Source: Anaerolineaceae bacterium
GTDB taxonomy: Bacteria; Chloroflexota; Anaerolineae; Aggregatilineales; Phototrophicaceae
Length of the DNA stretch: 64,000 nucleotides
Direction of reading: 5' to 3'
Assembly (NCBI GenBank): GCA_020634135.1
Contig: JACKCG010000003.1
Coordinates: 186,001 to 250,000, forward strand
Shown here: positions 16,450-24,597 of the stretch, one piece after another
Position numbering within the stretch: the first letter of the stretch is position 1
How the letters are laid out: every line of letters begins with the position of its first letter
The notes under the pieces: model-generated
Database searches by the model: none
What the model was told of the DNA's origin: nothing
What the model saw: only the letters and a program-made list of their open reading frames with translations
Translations under genes and position numbers: made by a program

Positions 16450-17898
16450 CTATCCCGGCCAGCTATACCGCACTGTGTAGGTGATGACCGTCTCGCCGCC
16501 GGGCGGCACATCCGCACGGAACTCGATGGTGGATGAATCCAGTTGGGTGTACTCGTGCGAAGCGTTCAGAACTTCCCAGTTACTCCAGCGGAACAGATGC
16601 TCCGGTACGCGCACCTGCACGGTATCGCTGTCCTTGCGGTTGCGGATACGAATCTCATAGGTTTCTTCCAGCAGATTACGGCTGAGGATGTTGAAATTCG
16701 TCTGCTTGCGTTCACCCACCAGATCAAAGGCGTTGCCCAGGTAAATCTGCACATCCTCGCCTTTGGGCGTATGGTCAATCCGGTTCTCACCGATCAGCAG
16801 CGCCGCGCCATCCACGTCTTCCTGATACACGCGGATACGCCCGGCGGGTAAATCCGCGCCCAGTCCCGCGTCATCGCCAGTGGAAAATTCCAGCCAGTTC
16901 TGCACGTCGGTGATGCCAGTCAGGCCATAACCAGGGTCAGTGATCGGGCTGTAATAACCGTAGAACGGGCCGCTGCCATCATAGACATAGAAAGTTGTCG
17001 CCGGGACACCCGCCGCCGTGACGAACTCGACCTGTTTGGTTTCGTTATCGGCTACCGTCACCGGGCGATTGATTTCGTACAATTGGTATTCGTAGAAGTC
17101 ACGCTGCGCAACATTGGCATCGGCTGCTGGAGCGGCCGCCAGCATCACTTCATCTTCGTAAAAACCGCGCTGTTCGGGCAGTGGCAGGCGGTTCACATCC
17201 CCGGCTACCAGTTTGACCTGGGCATCGGTAAAAGTTGCGCCGCTGGTATTGGTCAGCGTCACCCAACCGGTCATATCCAGCGCGGTGTTATCGGTGGAAA
17301 GCAGCACATTATAGTCCGCCGTCCAGTTCATGCCGCCCGCCAGGTAGGTCAATTCGACCTGCTGCGCTCCCGCCTGGGCGCTGTTGAGCAACCAGCGCAG
17401 TGTAGGCCGGGTGATGAGGCCGTCCGGCAGCGCCGGGAAGCGTAAATCCCGAATCTGGCTCAACTGAGCGACAATGACCTGCCCATCCCCCTGGCGCAGG
17501 ATGATCTCCCCACCGCGCCCGCTCAAAAGCTGCCCGCTGAACTGTGCTCCATCCTGGGTGGTGATGTTGATCGTCTCATCCAGGTAGCGTTCCAGCAGTG
17601 CGCCGCTGCCCACCAGGTCATAGATATAGTTCTGTTCCAGTACCAGCGTGCCCTCCGGGTCGGTCAGCGACTTAAAATTAACCGAAGTCGCGTCAATACT
17701 GGCGGCCACATCGGTAAAGTCCAGGGTATTCAGGCCGCTGCCCAGGTCGAATGTCCGCCGATCCTGCACCAGCGCCGTCCCCTGGTTGTAAATTGTCAGG
17801 CTCACGCCGCTGTCTTCCTGAGCAAAGGCCGCCGGGACAACCAGCAGCGCCAATAAGAGTGTTACGAAAATCACTTTGATGCGGGGTGCTGTGTACAT
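16450..17898 (-). CDS. Secreted DUF4139-type protein
   Basis: A 482-residue exported protein. The ATG follows GGAGGAG and begins a clear type I signal peptide ending near AFAQE (residue 27). The mature part follows the DUF4139 / mucoidy-inhibitor-like plan: VSLTIYNQGTALVQDRR at the start, a long beta-rich body with TYLAGGMNWTADYNVLL, WVTLTNTSGATFTDAQVKL and a C-terminal region that includes ETYEIRIRNRKDSDTVQVRV. These proteins are all-beta and of uncertain function, thought to act at the cell surface. It lies 38 bases downstream of another exported small protein on the same strand, so the two probably form an operon. Confidence 0.85.
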   Translation of the reverse strand: MYTAPRIKVIFVTLLLALLVVPAAFAQEDSGVSLTIYNQGTALVQDRRTFDLGSGLNTLDFTDVAASIDATSVNFKSLTDPEGTLVLEQNYIYDLVGSGALLERYLDETINITTQDGAQFSGQLLSGRGGEIILRQGDGQVIVAQLSQIRDLRFPALPDGLITRPTLRWLLNSAQAGAQQVELTYLAGGMNWTADYNVLLSTDNTALDMTGWVTLTNTSGATFTDAQVKLVAGDVNRLPLPEQRGFYEDEVMLAAAPAADANVAQRDFYEYQLYEINRPVTVADNETKQVEFVTAAGVPATTFYVYDGSGPFYGYYSPITDPGYGLTGITDVQNWLEFSTGDDAGLGADLPAGRIRVYQEDVDGAALLIGENRIDHTPKGEDVQIYLGNAFDLVGERKQTNFNILSRNLLEETYEIRIRNRKDSDTVQVRVPEHLFRWSNWEVLNASHEYTQLDSSTIEFRADVPPGGETVITYTVRYSWPG

Positions 17899-17936
17899 GA
17901 TTTCTCCTCCTCAATTCCAAATGAACATAATACGGG

Positions 17937-18347
17937 TTACAACTCAAGTTCCACAATCGTGCCATTGACGTTGATGATGTACTTGCCGGATTCCAGCGAT
18001 TCCAGGAGCAGAATCGAGTCTTCGTAGGGCAGCAGCACCATCGGGCACATGACACCGATGGGCACATTCCGGTAGATTTCCACATAGAAGGTGTCGCCTT
18101 CTCGTCTCTGATCTGCGATCACCGGGAAATCACAACCGTCGGGCTGCTGACCGCGCACCACCAGCCTGACCTGGTAGGGATACGACTCCATCACCAGAGT
18201 CTCTACCGAGTCGATCAGGGTATAGCTGCGGGTCGCGCCGCCATCGGGAACGGGTGCCGGAGTAACGGTACGGCTCACACCCAGGAACGCCAACAGCAGC
18301 AACAGCAGCCGGATTAAGATGCCTATAGGATTAATCGGATCGTACAT
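17937..18347 (-). CDS. Small membrane-anchored extracytoplasmic protein
   Basis: A 136-residue protein. The ATG at 18347 has GGAGG seven bases upstream; the longer in-frame extension is not supported. An N-terminal hydrophobic helix (about 8-27, ILIRLLLLLLAFLG) acts as anchor or uncleaved signal. The remainder is a compact beta-rich domain with two conserved-looking cysteines (PDGCDFPV and GVMCPMVL) and a final strand GKYIINVNGTIVELEL. Similar domains occur in many secreted Chloroflexota proteins of unknown role. It is the first gene of a probable operon with the DUF4139 gene. Confidence 0.72.
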   Translation of the reverse strand: MYDPINPIGILIRLLLLLLAFLGVSRTVTPAPVPDGGATRSYTLIDSVETLVMESYPYQVRLVVRGQQPDGCDFPVIADQRREGDTFYVEIYRNVPIGVMCPMVLLPYEDSILLLESLESGKYIINVNGTIVELEL

Positions 18348-18548
18348 ATATCTGCCTCCATTCGCGGTCTCAGAGTACCAGGAAACCACCCTTCAGATAG
18401 AAAGACGCCGACCAGCAGCGTTTTGTTCCACATAAAACAGATAATGATCGCTTGCTACAGTATATACCGCCGTGCCTGGGGCGTAACCGCCGTGTAAGAA
18501 GTTGTGGGTAGGGTAACATCATGGATAGCAGGCAAAAGGGGAAAACAC

Positions 18549-20345
18549 ATGAAAACACACAGAATCCCACTGATGAGGGCTGCGCTCATCGTGTTAGCCC
18601 TTGCACCAGGCTGGGTCGCTGCACTTGCCCAGGACAACGCCGGGGTGGACGTGACAGACCATGAACGGGTCATACAAACAATGGTCGGGCAGGTTGCCGA
18701 TTACTGGACGACGCGGAATGACGACGCAGGCCTGATTGAAGCGGTGGGCGCGAGCGACGACCCGTTGTATATCGCGCCGCTCATAGACATGGCCTACTTC
18801 CTGCGTGGCACGGACTCGCGGCTGGAAGAAGCGGTGTACACAGCGTTAGCGCAGCTTTCCGGCCAGGACTTCAGGGCGGATTGGACGGCGTGGTTCACCT
18901 GGTCATCCGCACAGAACCCGGCGCTGCCACCCGGCTATGGTGCGTTCAAAGGGGCGCTCTTCAGTACCCTGCTCGACCCGGCCTTCGCCCGCTTCTTCCC
19001 GCCGGACGTGCTGGAAACTGCCCGCGTCAATTTGCATGAAGCCGTGTGGGGCGGTGTGCGCGTAGACGGCATTCCGGCGCTGGTGAACGCGACACAAATC
19101 ACCCCACAGGAAGCTAACGCCGAGGGGGAGGCTTTCACGCAGTTTTGCCGCGAGGGAGACTGCCGCTACCCCGCGCCGGATGAATACGTGTTCGGCGTGA
19201 GCATCAACGGTGATAACCGCGCCTACCCGCTGCGCCTGCTCAACTGGCACGAACTATTCAACGATGTGATCGGCCATGCGCCATTGTACGATGAACCAGA
19301 TGGTGAAATCGTCTGTCACTACCGTGCGCCGGGGCCGTTCCGGGCCGTAGCACGCCAGGGTGACTCATGGGTGCAGATCAGCGGCGATTCGGCGGGCTGT
19401 CCGGTCAATGGCTGGCTGGGCGCGCCGGAAACCCTCGTCTGGACAGACTCCGGCGGCTGGGATGCAGTACGGGCGGCACTGCCCGATAGCGGTGAAACGC
19501 CCCTGACTTACAGTCGTGGATTGCATGGAAGCGTGCCGGGGAAAGCCGTCGCTCTGGCTTACTGTACGCTGTGCGGGTCGGGTATCCTGTACGACACGAC
19601 GATTCCCGATTTAGTCGTAGATGGTGAACACCAGGGTGAAACGGTGTTGGAGTTCGGCTCTACCGGCATGTTGATGCGCTCAAATAAGCTCATGTATGAC
19701 CGGAATACCGATACCGTCTGGAACGCGATCACGGGTGAGCCGGCCTTTGGCCCGCTGGCTGGCAGCGGCATCCGGCTGACGATTCTCCCGGTGGTCGTCA
19801 CCGATTGGGCGGCATGGCTGGCGGAACATCCCGATACCAGTGTGCTGAGTCTGCAAACCGGCTATAACCGTCCGTATATCAACGGCCAGGCCTACCATGA
19901 CTATTTCAACGACCCGGATTTTATCATGTTCCCGGTATGGCAGCAGGATACGCACGAGAACGCCAATAAAGAGGTGGTTTTCACGCTCAACCTGAACGAC
20001 ACGCCCAAAGCCTACCCACTGCGTTATCTGGTTGCGGAAGGCGTCACGAATGATACCCTGGCGGGAATTGATGTGGTAATCGTCACGCGGGAGACGCCGG
20101 GGCGGAGCTTCTTCGAGCCGGGCGGTGCGGCGGTGCGGGCCTATCAACGCGGCGGCCACACTTTTCAGCCGGGCGAGACCAGCCACGAAGTCATTGAGCA
20201 GGACGGAGCAGTGTGGATAGTGACGGAGGATGCGCTTATCAGCCCTGATGGAGAAACCCTGGCACGGCTAGGCGGGCATCTGGCGTTCTGGTTCGGTTGG
20301 TACGGCTTCTACCCGGATACGCTGGTATATGAAGGTGAATCCTGA
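18549..20345 (+). CDS. Secreted DUF3179-domain protein
   Basis: A 598-residue exported protein. The ATG at 18549 follows AAGGGGA by seven bases and opens a signal peptide (residues 1-27, cleavage near ALAQD). A helical N-terminal region (30-180) precedes the DUF3179 domain, recognised by DEYVFGVSINGDNRAYPLRL, NWHELFNDVIG, ALAYCTLCGSGILYDT and LMYDRNTDTVWNAITGEP. The CTLCGSG and NWHEL motifs hold Cys and His residues that look like a metal or catalytic site, but no activity is established for the family. It is transcribed divergently from the small anchored-protein operon, about 200 bases away. Confidence 0.87.
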   Translation: MKTHRIPLMRAALIVLALAPGWVAALAQDNAGVDVTDHERVIQTMVGQVADYWTTRNDDAGLIEAVGASDDPLYIAPLIDMAYFLRGTDSRLEEAVYTALAQLSGQDFRADWTAWFTWSSAQNPALPPGYGAFKGALFSTLLDPAFARFFPPDVLETARVNLHEAVWGGVRVDGIPALVNATQITPQEANAEGEAFTQFCREGDCRYPAPDEYVFGVSINGDNRAYPLRLLNWHELFNDVIGHAPLYDEPDGEIVCHYRAPGPFRAVARQGDSWVQISGDSAGCPVNGWLGAPETLVWTDSGGWDAVRAALPDSGETPLTYSRGLHGSVPGKAVALAYCTLCGSGILYDTTIPDLVVDGEHQGETVLEFGSTGMLMRSNKLMYDRNTDTVWNAITGEPAFGPLAGSGIRLTILPVVVTDWAAWLAEHPDTSVLSLQTGYNRPYINGQAYHDYFNDPDFIMFPVWQQDTHENANKEVVFTLNLNDTPKAYPLRYLVAEGVTNDTLAGIDVVIVTRETPGRSFFEPGGAAVRAYQRGGHTFQPGETSHEVIEQDGAVWIVTEDALISPDGETLARLGGHLAFWFGWYGFYPDTLVYEGES

Positions 20346-20440
20346 AGTGAAGTCTCGAAAGTAATCCAATAAAATGATGGGATTCGTAGGGGCGCACCGC
20401 CGTGCGCCCACGTTGACAACATACAATCACTCACTTGAGG
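20344..20440. repeat. Dispersed intergenic repeat, copy 2
   Basis: Second copy of the element at 14356-14455, same orientation. The core GGGCGCAC-CGCC-GTGCGCCC forms a perfect 8-bp stem here, while copy 1 has one wobble and one mismatch. Confidence 0.75.
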
Positions 20441-20468
20441 CCTGTACTACAATTACCAGGTGGTAAAT

Positions 20469-20491
20469 GGGGAGGGATGCCGTCCCTCCCC
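20469..20491. terminator. GC-rich hairpin between convergent genes
   Basis: GGGGAGGGA and TCCCTCCCC form a perfect nine-base stem around a five-base loop, between the DUF3179 and feoB genes. No T-run follows on either strand, so it may be a weak bidirectional terminator. Confidence 0.45.
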
Positions 20492-20507
20492 TGAGGACGA
20501 ACCGCTG

Positions 20508-21938
20508 CTATACCCAGCCCAGTAATCGGGCAATCGTCGCGGTGGTGAAGGTCACGCCGACACCCAACACAATCGGCAGGATGGTTGCCACAACCGTCCA
20601 GCGCACATTCTTCGTCTCCTTCCAGATCGTGAGGATCGTCGTGCTGCACGGGTTATGGAGCAGGCTGAAGAGCATCAGGTTAACCGCCGTAAGCAGCGTC
20701 CAGCCGCCCACCTGCGTCAGCACAGTGTACACCTGCCCCTCATCCAGTTCCATCATCACGCCCGCCTGCGCCCCGGCAATATTCCTGCCAAGTGTCAGTG
20801 TCAGCATCAATATCGTCGGGATCACGATCTCATTGGCGGGGATGGCTACGATGTAGGCCACCAGGATAACCCCATTCAGGCCCAGCAGCATACCGACGGG
20901 GTTCAACAGGTTCACCAGATGCCCGGCGATACTGGCATCCCCGATATAGATGTTGCTCGATAACCAGATGACCGCGCCTGCCGGAGCCGCCATCGTCACT
21001 GCCCGCCACAACACAATCAGCGTGCGGTCAATAATCGAGGTATACAGCGTTTGCAGGATGCGCGGTGGGCGGTACGGCGGCAATTCCAGGCTGTAAACCG
21101 ATGCCTCGCCCTTGAGCCAGGAACGCGACAGGAAGGCTGAAACCAGCAGCGTGACGAAAATGCCGATCACGGCAATTGTGACCACACTGGCGGCAGCGAA
21201 GAAACTCGCCAGCGCCGGGGGAGCCGTCGCGCCGATGAAGATCGTCCCCATCAGGATCAGAGTCGGCCAGCGCCCGTTACAGATGCTGAAGTTGTTGGTG
21301 ATGATGGCGATCAACCGTTCACGCGGGCTGTCAATAATACGGGTGGCGATCACGCCCGCCGCGTTGCAGCCGAAGCCCATCATCATCGAAAGGGATTGTT
21401 TGCCATGCGCCCCCGCCTTGTGGAACAGACGATCCAGGTTGAAGGCCACACGGGGCAGATAGCCGAAGTCTTCCAGCAGGGTAAAGAGCGGGAAGAAAAT
21501 CGCCATCGGCGGCAGCATCACGGAGATGACCCAGGCTGTCGCCAGGTAAATCCCGTCAATCAGCAGGCCGGAAAGCCACAACGGGAAACTGAGCGCCGTT
21601 GCCACCTGATGGAGGAAATTGTATACCGCCCCCAGCAGGAAATCCGCCAGCATGGCTGAAGGGACGTTCGCCCCGGCAATCGTCAGCCAGAACACGCCCA
21701 GCAGCATCAGCCCCATAACGATGAAGCCGAATATCCGGTGAGTCAGCGCCTGGTCAAGCAGTTGGTCAAAGCCCAGGCGGGCGCGCTGCCCTTCCCGGCT
21801 GACCGACTGATCCGCAATCTGGGCGGCATCGGTGTAAATGGCTTCCATCAGCTTATCGTGATACTGCTCCCCGCCGATCTGCGCCCGGAGTTGGGTCGCG
21901 GTTTGCAGGATGTCATTGGCAGAACCGTCAGTCGCCAT
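20508..21938 (-). CDS. feoB: FeoB membrane (iron permease) half, separate gene
   Basis: A 476-residue integral membrane protein corresponding to the C-terminal permease of FeoB, which moves Fe2+ into the cytoplasm. It has the two Gate (nucleoside-recognition) modules and the FeoB core: [31 protein letters not shown] (with the conserved Cys), [13 protein letters not shown] and a late HNPCSTTI motif. These cysteine-containing helices are thought to line the path. The ATG at 21938 overlaps the GTPase gene by 11 bases, so the halves are translationally coupled. The split is not a frameshift artefact, since the GTPase ends in its own stop and this part starts with a new polar helix. Confidence 0.93.
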   Translation of the reverse strand: MATDGSANDILQTATQLRAQIGGEQYHDKLMEAIYTDAAQIADQSVSREGQRARLGFDQLLDQALTHRIFGFIVMGLMLLGVFWLTIAGANVPSAMLADFLLGAVYNFLHQVATALSFPLWLSGLLIDGIYLATAWVISVMLPPMAIFFPLFTLLEDFGYLPRVAFNLDRLFHKAGAHGKQSLSMMMGFGCNAAGVIATRIIDSPRERLIAIITNNFSICNGRWPTLILMGTIFIGATAPPALASFFAAASVVTIAVIGIFVTLLVSAFLSRSWLKGEASVYSLELPPYRPPRILQTLYTSIIDRTLIVLWRAVTMAAPAGAVIWLSSNIYIGDASIAGHLVNLLNPVGMLLGLNGVILVAYIVAIPANEIVIPTILMLTLTLGRNIAGAQAGVMMELDEGQVYTVLTQVGGWTLLTAVNLMLFSLLHNPCSTTILTIWKETKNVRWTVVATILPIVLGVGVTFTTATIARLLGWV

Positions 21939-22776
21939 AGCCCACAACCCCCATCGTCATACGTTCATTCTGGGACTTGATGGCTTCGCCGCGCTGCAAG
22001 TCACCTAATGTGCCTTCTGTCAGGGCGCGTTCAATGGATTCATCGCCTTCCAGCAGCCGCAGCGCCACCCAACGCGCGTTCGGCAGGCCGGGAAACCGGG
22101 CGTCAAGCTGTGCGGCCAGATTATGGACGGCGTTCTCGATCTGCGAGTCGCGGTACTGAATGCGGTGCGGGCGCACGGCAAATTCGCCGCGCACAACTTG
22201 GCGAACCGCGTTCAGGAGTTCCGGGATGCCCTCGCCACGCCGGGCGACCATCGGTACCACCGGCACACCCAGTTGGCGCATCAGGTGGCGTTCATCTACC
22301 TTGAGGCCATGCCGGTTGGCTTCGTCCATCAGGTTCAGCGCCACCACCACCCGGTCAGTAATCTCCAGGATTTGCAGGCACAGATTCAGGTTGCGCTCCA
22401 AACGGGTCGCATCCACAACGACAATCGTCACATCCGGTTGGCCGAAGAGGATGAAATCACGGGCGATTTCCTCATCCACGCTGGTCGAAAGCAGCGAATA
22501 TGTTCCCGGCAGATCAACCAGTTTGTAGTTCGCATCGTCGTAACGGAAACCACCCTCGGCGCGGGCAACGGTCTTGCCCGGCCAGTTGCCGACATGCTGG
22601 CGCAGGCCGGTCAGCGCATTGAACACCGTGCTTTTGCCGGTGTTAGGGTTACCCGCTAGGGCGACAACATAATCCCAATCTTCAGTGTTGATGCCCAGCT
22701 TGCGCAGTTGGGCGCTGTTAAACGCCGGACAGGTTGCGCAGGCGGTGGTTGGCAGGGTCTCAGTCTGGGTTGTCAT
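21928..22776 (-). CDS. feoB: FeoB GTPase half (G domain plus GDI-like helical domain)
   Basis: A 282-residue cytosolic GTPase. It has G1 GNPNTGKST (42-50), a G3 DLPGTYSL segment, G4 NLMD and a G5-like region near VARRGEG, with the switch-I region [12 protein letters not shown] typical of FeoB. A helical region up to about 270 corresponds to the GDP-dissociation-inhibitor domain. A CATCPAF motif near the N-terminus (13-19) has two extra cysteines that might bind metal. The ATG at 22776 follows the FeoA stop by one base, with GGAG inside feoA as its ribosome site. It drives or gates iron uptake by the separately encoded permease. Confidence 0.95.
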   Translation of the reverse strand: MTTQTETLPTTACATCPAFNSAQLRKLGINTEDWDYVVALAGNPNTGKSTVFNALTGLRQHVGNWPGKTVARAEGGFRYDDANYKLVDLPGTYSLLSTSVDEEIARDFILFGQPDVTIVVVDATRLERNLNLCLQILEITDRVVVALNLMDEANRHGLKVDERHLMRQLGVPVVPMVARRGEGIPELLNAVRQVVRGEFAVRPHRIQYRDSQIENAVHNLAAQLDARFPGLPNARWVALRLLEGDESIERALTEGTLGDLQRGEAIKSQNERMTMGVVGYGD

Positions 22777-22777
22777 C

Positions 22778-23047
22778 TTATTCGTTCTCCGAAACGCTGG
22801 CAGGCAGGGTGATTTCGATTTCACGGGACTGTTCTCGCCGCAGCGCGATCACCGATCCACGCACCCGGTAGGCGGTGGGATCGCCGAGCGGACTCCGCAT
22901 TTCAACCGTGATGGCCGTCCCCGGCAGAATGCCCAGGTCGAGCAGTCGCCGCCGGTTAAGGCCGGTACTGTTGAGTGTGGTTACGGTGGCGATTTGCCCC
23001 ATCTGGAGTTGGTCAAGTGTGATTGCTGCCCTGGTAGTCGTCATCAT
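22778..23047 (-). CDS. feoA: FeoA, SH3-like partner of the iron transporter
   Basis: An 89-residue small cytosolic protein with the FeoA fold: [13 protein letters not shown], the central [19 protein letters not shown] and a final [17 protein letters not shown]. It is thought to bind FeoB and modulate its GTPase. The start is ambiguous between ATGs at 23047 and 23044 and a TTG at 23056; the ATG at 23047 is used. It is the first gene of the feoA-feoB(GTPase)-feoB(permease) operon, with a promoter and two palindromes immediately upstream. Confidence 0.92.
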   Translation of the reverse strand: MMTTTRAAITLDQLQMGQIATVTTLNSTGLNRRRLLDLGILPGTAITVEMRSPLGDPTAYRVRGSVIALRREQSREIEITLPASVSENE

Positions 23048-23086
23048 CTGCCCCAACGTGATAATGTTCCGAACTTTATAAACCCT

Positions 23087-23134
23087 ATTTTAGGTAAGCC
23101 TAAATAATTTGTCAAGTATTGGTATGATACCAAT
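23087..23134 (-). promoter_or_regulatory. feo promoter with DtxR-type operator and second palindrome
   Basis: On the minus strand TTGACA (23110-23115), 17 bases, then TAAAAT (23087-23092) form a near-consensus promoter. The spacer and -10 hold an inverted repeat TTTAGG-N4-CCTAAA (23089-23104), which matches the pattern of sites bound by iron/manganese-dependent repressors of the DtxR/IdeR/MntR family. Just upstream of the -35 lies ATTGGTA-N3-TACCAAT (23118-23134), a second perfect inverted repeat. Repression by a metal-loaded DtxR-type protein when iron is ample is the natural inference; the second site's regulator is unknown. Confidence 0.75.
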
Positions 23135-23170
23135 TTTTTGAAAATGTAAATTCGGGGAAAACGGGGCAAA

Positions 23171-23203
23171 TAAAAACGCCCCGGTCATCTAACCAGGGCG
23201 TCG
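23171..23203 (-). terminator. Rho-independent terminator of the Trm112-like gene
   Basis: On the minus strand ACGCCCTGGT, a six-base loop and ACCGGGGCGT form a long stem (one bulge or mismatch), followed at once by TTTTTA. Confidence 0.8.
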
Positions 23204-23212
23204 TGAGGAGCA

Positions 23213-23464
23213 TCATTCAGCAGGGGGAGGAACGGGCAGGTCATCTGCTGCCACATCTTTCCACTTTTCGCCTTCCGAAATGAGCATGATGGGCAGACCA
23301 TTCCGAATGGGGTACTTATAGCCCGAGTCGGCGCTAACCAGCCAGCAGCCTTTGACCAGCTCAAGCTTGCCGGGGTCGTCACCCTTGTCCCGATAGTGTA
23401 CGGCCACCGGGCACCGTAAAATTGCCAACAACTTGGGATCAACCACAGATTGCGTATCAGACAT
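23213..23464 (-). CDS. Trm112/UPF0434-family small protein
   Basis: An 83-residue cytosolic protein with the family opening DPKLLAILRCPV and the C-terminal YPIRNGLPIMLISE, which together form the small Trm112p-like fold. In eukaryotes and archaea Trm112 activates methyltransferases; bacterial members are of uncertain role. Only one of the usual zinc-type cysteines (RCPV) plus a later KGCWLV is present, so metal binding is doubtful. It has its own promoter and terminator, so it is monocistronic between feo and the HNH gene. Confidence 0.87.
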   Translation of the reverse strand: MSDTQSVVDPKLLAILRCPVAVHYRDKGDDPGKLELVKGCWLVSADSGYKYPIRNGLPIMLISEGEKWKDVAADDLPVPPPAE

Positions 23465-23503
23465 CGCTGTTTTCCTTCAATCCAGGGGGCAATTACAAAT
23501 CTA

Positions 23504-23532
23504 AGTATAACGGTGGCAGCGTGAAGCGTCAA
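23504..23532 (-). promoter_or_regulatory. Promoter of the Trm112-like gene
   Basis: On the minus strand TTGACG (23527-23532), a 17-base spacer and TATACT (23504-23509) give a strong sigma-70-type match, with the start codon 40 bases downstream. Confidence 0.7.
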
Positions 23533-23683
23533 TGAAACATTTGGATTTTATGCGACAGTGGGTGATTACAATGGAAAATTGGTGGGGATAATCATGACCG
23601 GGTGCGCCTGGCCTGAACCGGAGAACACCAAACAGAAGGCCAACACGCCCGGCAACCCGGCTCGAACCGCCTGGGAAGGGTGA

Positions 23684-24232
23684 TTAATACTCGATATAGC
23701 GCTTCCAGACATCCGGGCCGCTGCCGATAGCGATCACCAGATAGCTGGTACGGGGGATTTTCGGCTCCCAGCGCAGCTTCATACCAATCTCATTCGGCAG
23801 ACGGTCTCCCTTGCGGTGATTACAGGCCGGGCACGCGCAGGCCGTATTCGTCCACAGGTCTCTGCCCCCGCGAGATTTCGGGAGGATATGATCCACCGTG
23901 AAGTCGTTCTTGGCAAGCAGCTTGCCTCGTACTGTCGCCCCCGGCTTTGCGCCGCAGTAAATACAGGTGAAGTCGTCCCGCACCAGTACACCTTTACGGC
24001 TCCAGTGGGCCTGGCGGCGGGGGACATTCACATAAGTACGGAGGGCAACCACCGAAGGCACTGGGAACTGGTCACGGATTGTCTTCAGGTATTTCCCGCT
24101 CTCTTCAATCACAACCGCTTTACCCGCCAGCAGCAGGTTAATTGCACGCGGCACGGTAATAATCGCCAGCGGCTCCCAGGTACTGCCGTTGAGCAGCAAA
24201 ACACGGCTGTTCAATACTGCCCCTCTGGACAC
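23684..24232 (-). CDS. HNH endonuclease family protein
   Basis: A 182-residue protein with a zinc-bound HNH motif: CIYCGAKPG, then NDFTVDHILPKSRGG (H of HNH), then NTACACPACNHRKGD with the second CxxC and final N/H. This is the stand-alone ‘RecA-associated-like’ HNH type common in Chloroflexota, Actinobacteria and cyanobacteria, whose role is unclear; the N-terminal region (SRVLLLNGSTWEPLAIITV) is characteristic. The GTG start at 24232 has AAGGG nine bases upstream; an internal TTG with AGAGGGG before it is an alternative. It is not next to a methyltransferase, so a restriction role is not supported. Confidence 0.88.
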   Translation of the reverse strand: MSRGAVLNSRVLLLNGSTWEPLAIITVPRAINLLLAGKAVVIEESGKYLKTIRDQFPVPSVVALRTYVNVPRRQAHWSRKGVLVRDDFTCIYCGAKPGATVRGKLLAKNDFTVDHILPKSRGGRDLWTNTACACPACNHRKGDRLPNEIGMKLRWEPKIPRTSYLVIAIGSGPDVWKRYIEY

Positions 24233-24597
24233 AGATCAAAACCCTTTCATCTCATAGATAGTCATACAATCTTTGCGACAGATTTCACATAACCTATCAT
24301 TATATTATAGCGCAAAATGTTGAATCTGATTTTAACGTTTAGCTCATGCGTTTTAATGTCGCCTGGTTAGCGTACAACCTGAAACCGCGCCATTCCTATA
24401 CAGATTCGATGCTTTTTCTAACCTCAAATTCATTACAAGCTTAAGCAAAATAATTTCACGATCAATGATAATATTAAAATGCGTTTCGTGTATGACTTTA
24501 GAATTTCTATCCTCAAAGTCAGGTTGTTTGGCTGTGGGCAAGGGGATTTTCAAAGCCATTGTTCATGAGTTTGTAAGCAAGCGGTCAGGGCATGAAA
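24233..24597. other. AT-rich divergent intergenic region
   Basis: This 365-base gap separates the divergent HNH and giant kinase genes and is markedly AT-richer than its surroundings. On the minus strand a TATAATATAAT run (24299-24309) could serve as the HNH -10. No hairpin, repeat or RNA gene could be supported, and no strong promoter was assigned for the kinase. Confidence 0.5.

Noticed and set aside
20508..22776. Frameshift within feoB
   Set aside because: The two halves have their own stop and start with an 11-base overlap, which is typical of split FeoB systems.
23571..23690. tRNA-like GGTTCGAGCC on the minus strand
   Set aside because: No acceptor or anticodon stem of proper length could be built around it.
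23684..24232. HNH gene as a homing or restriction nuclease
   Set aside because: There is no intron, intein or methyltransferase next to it; it matches the common stand-alone HNH type.
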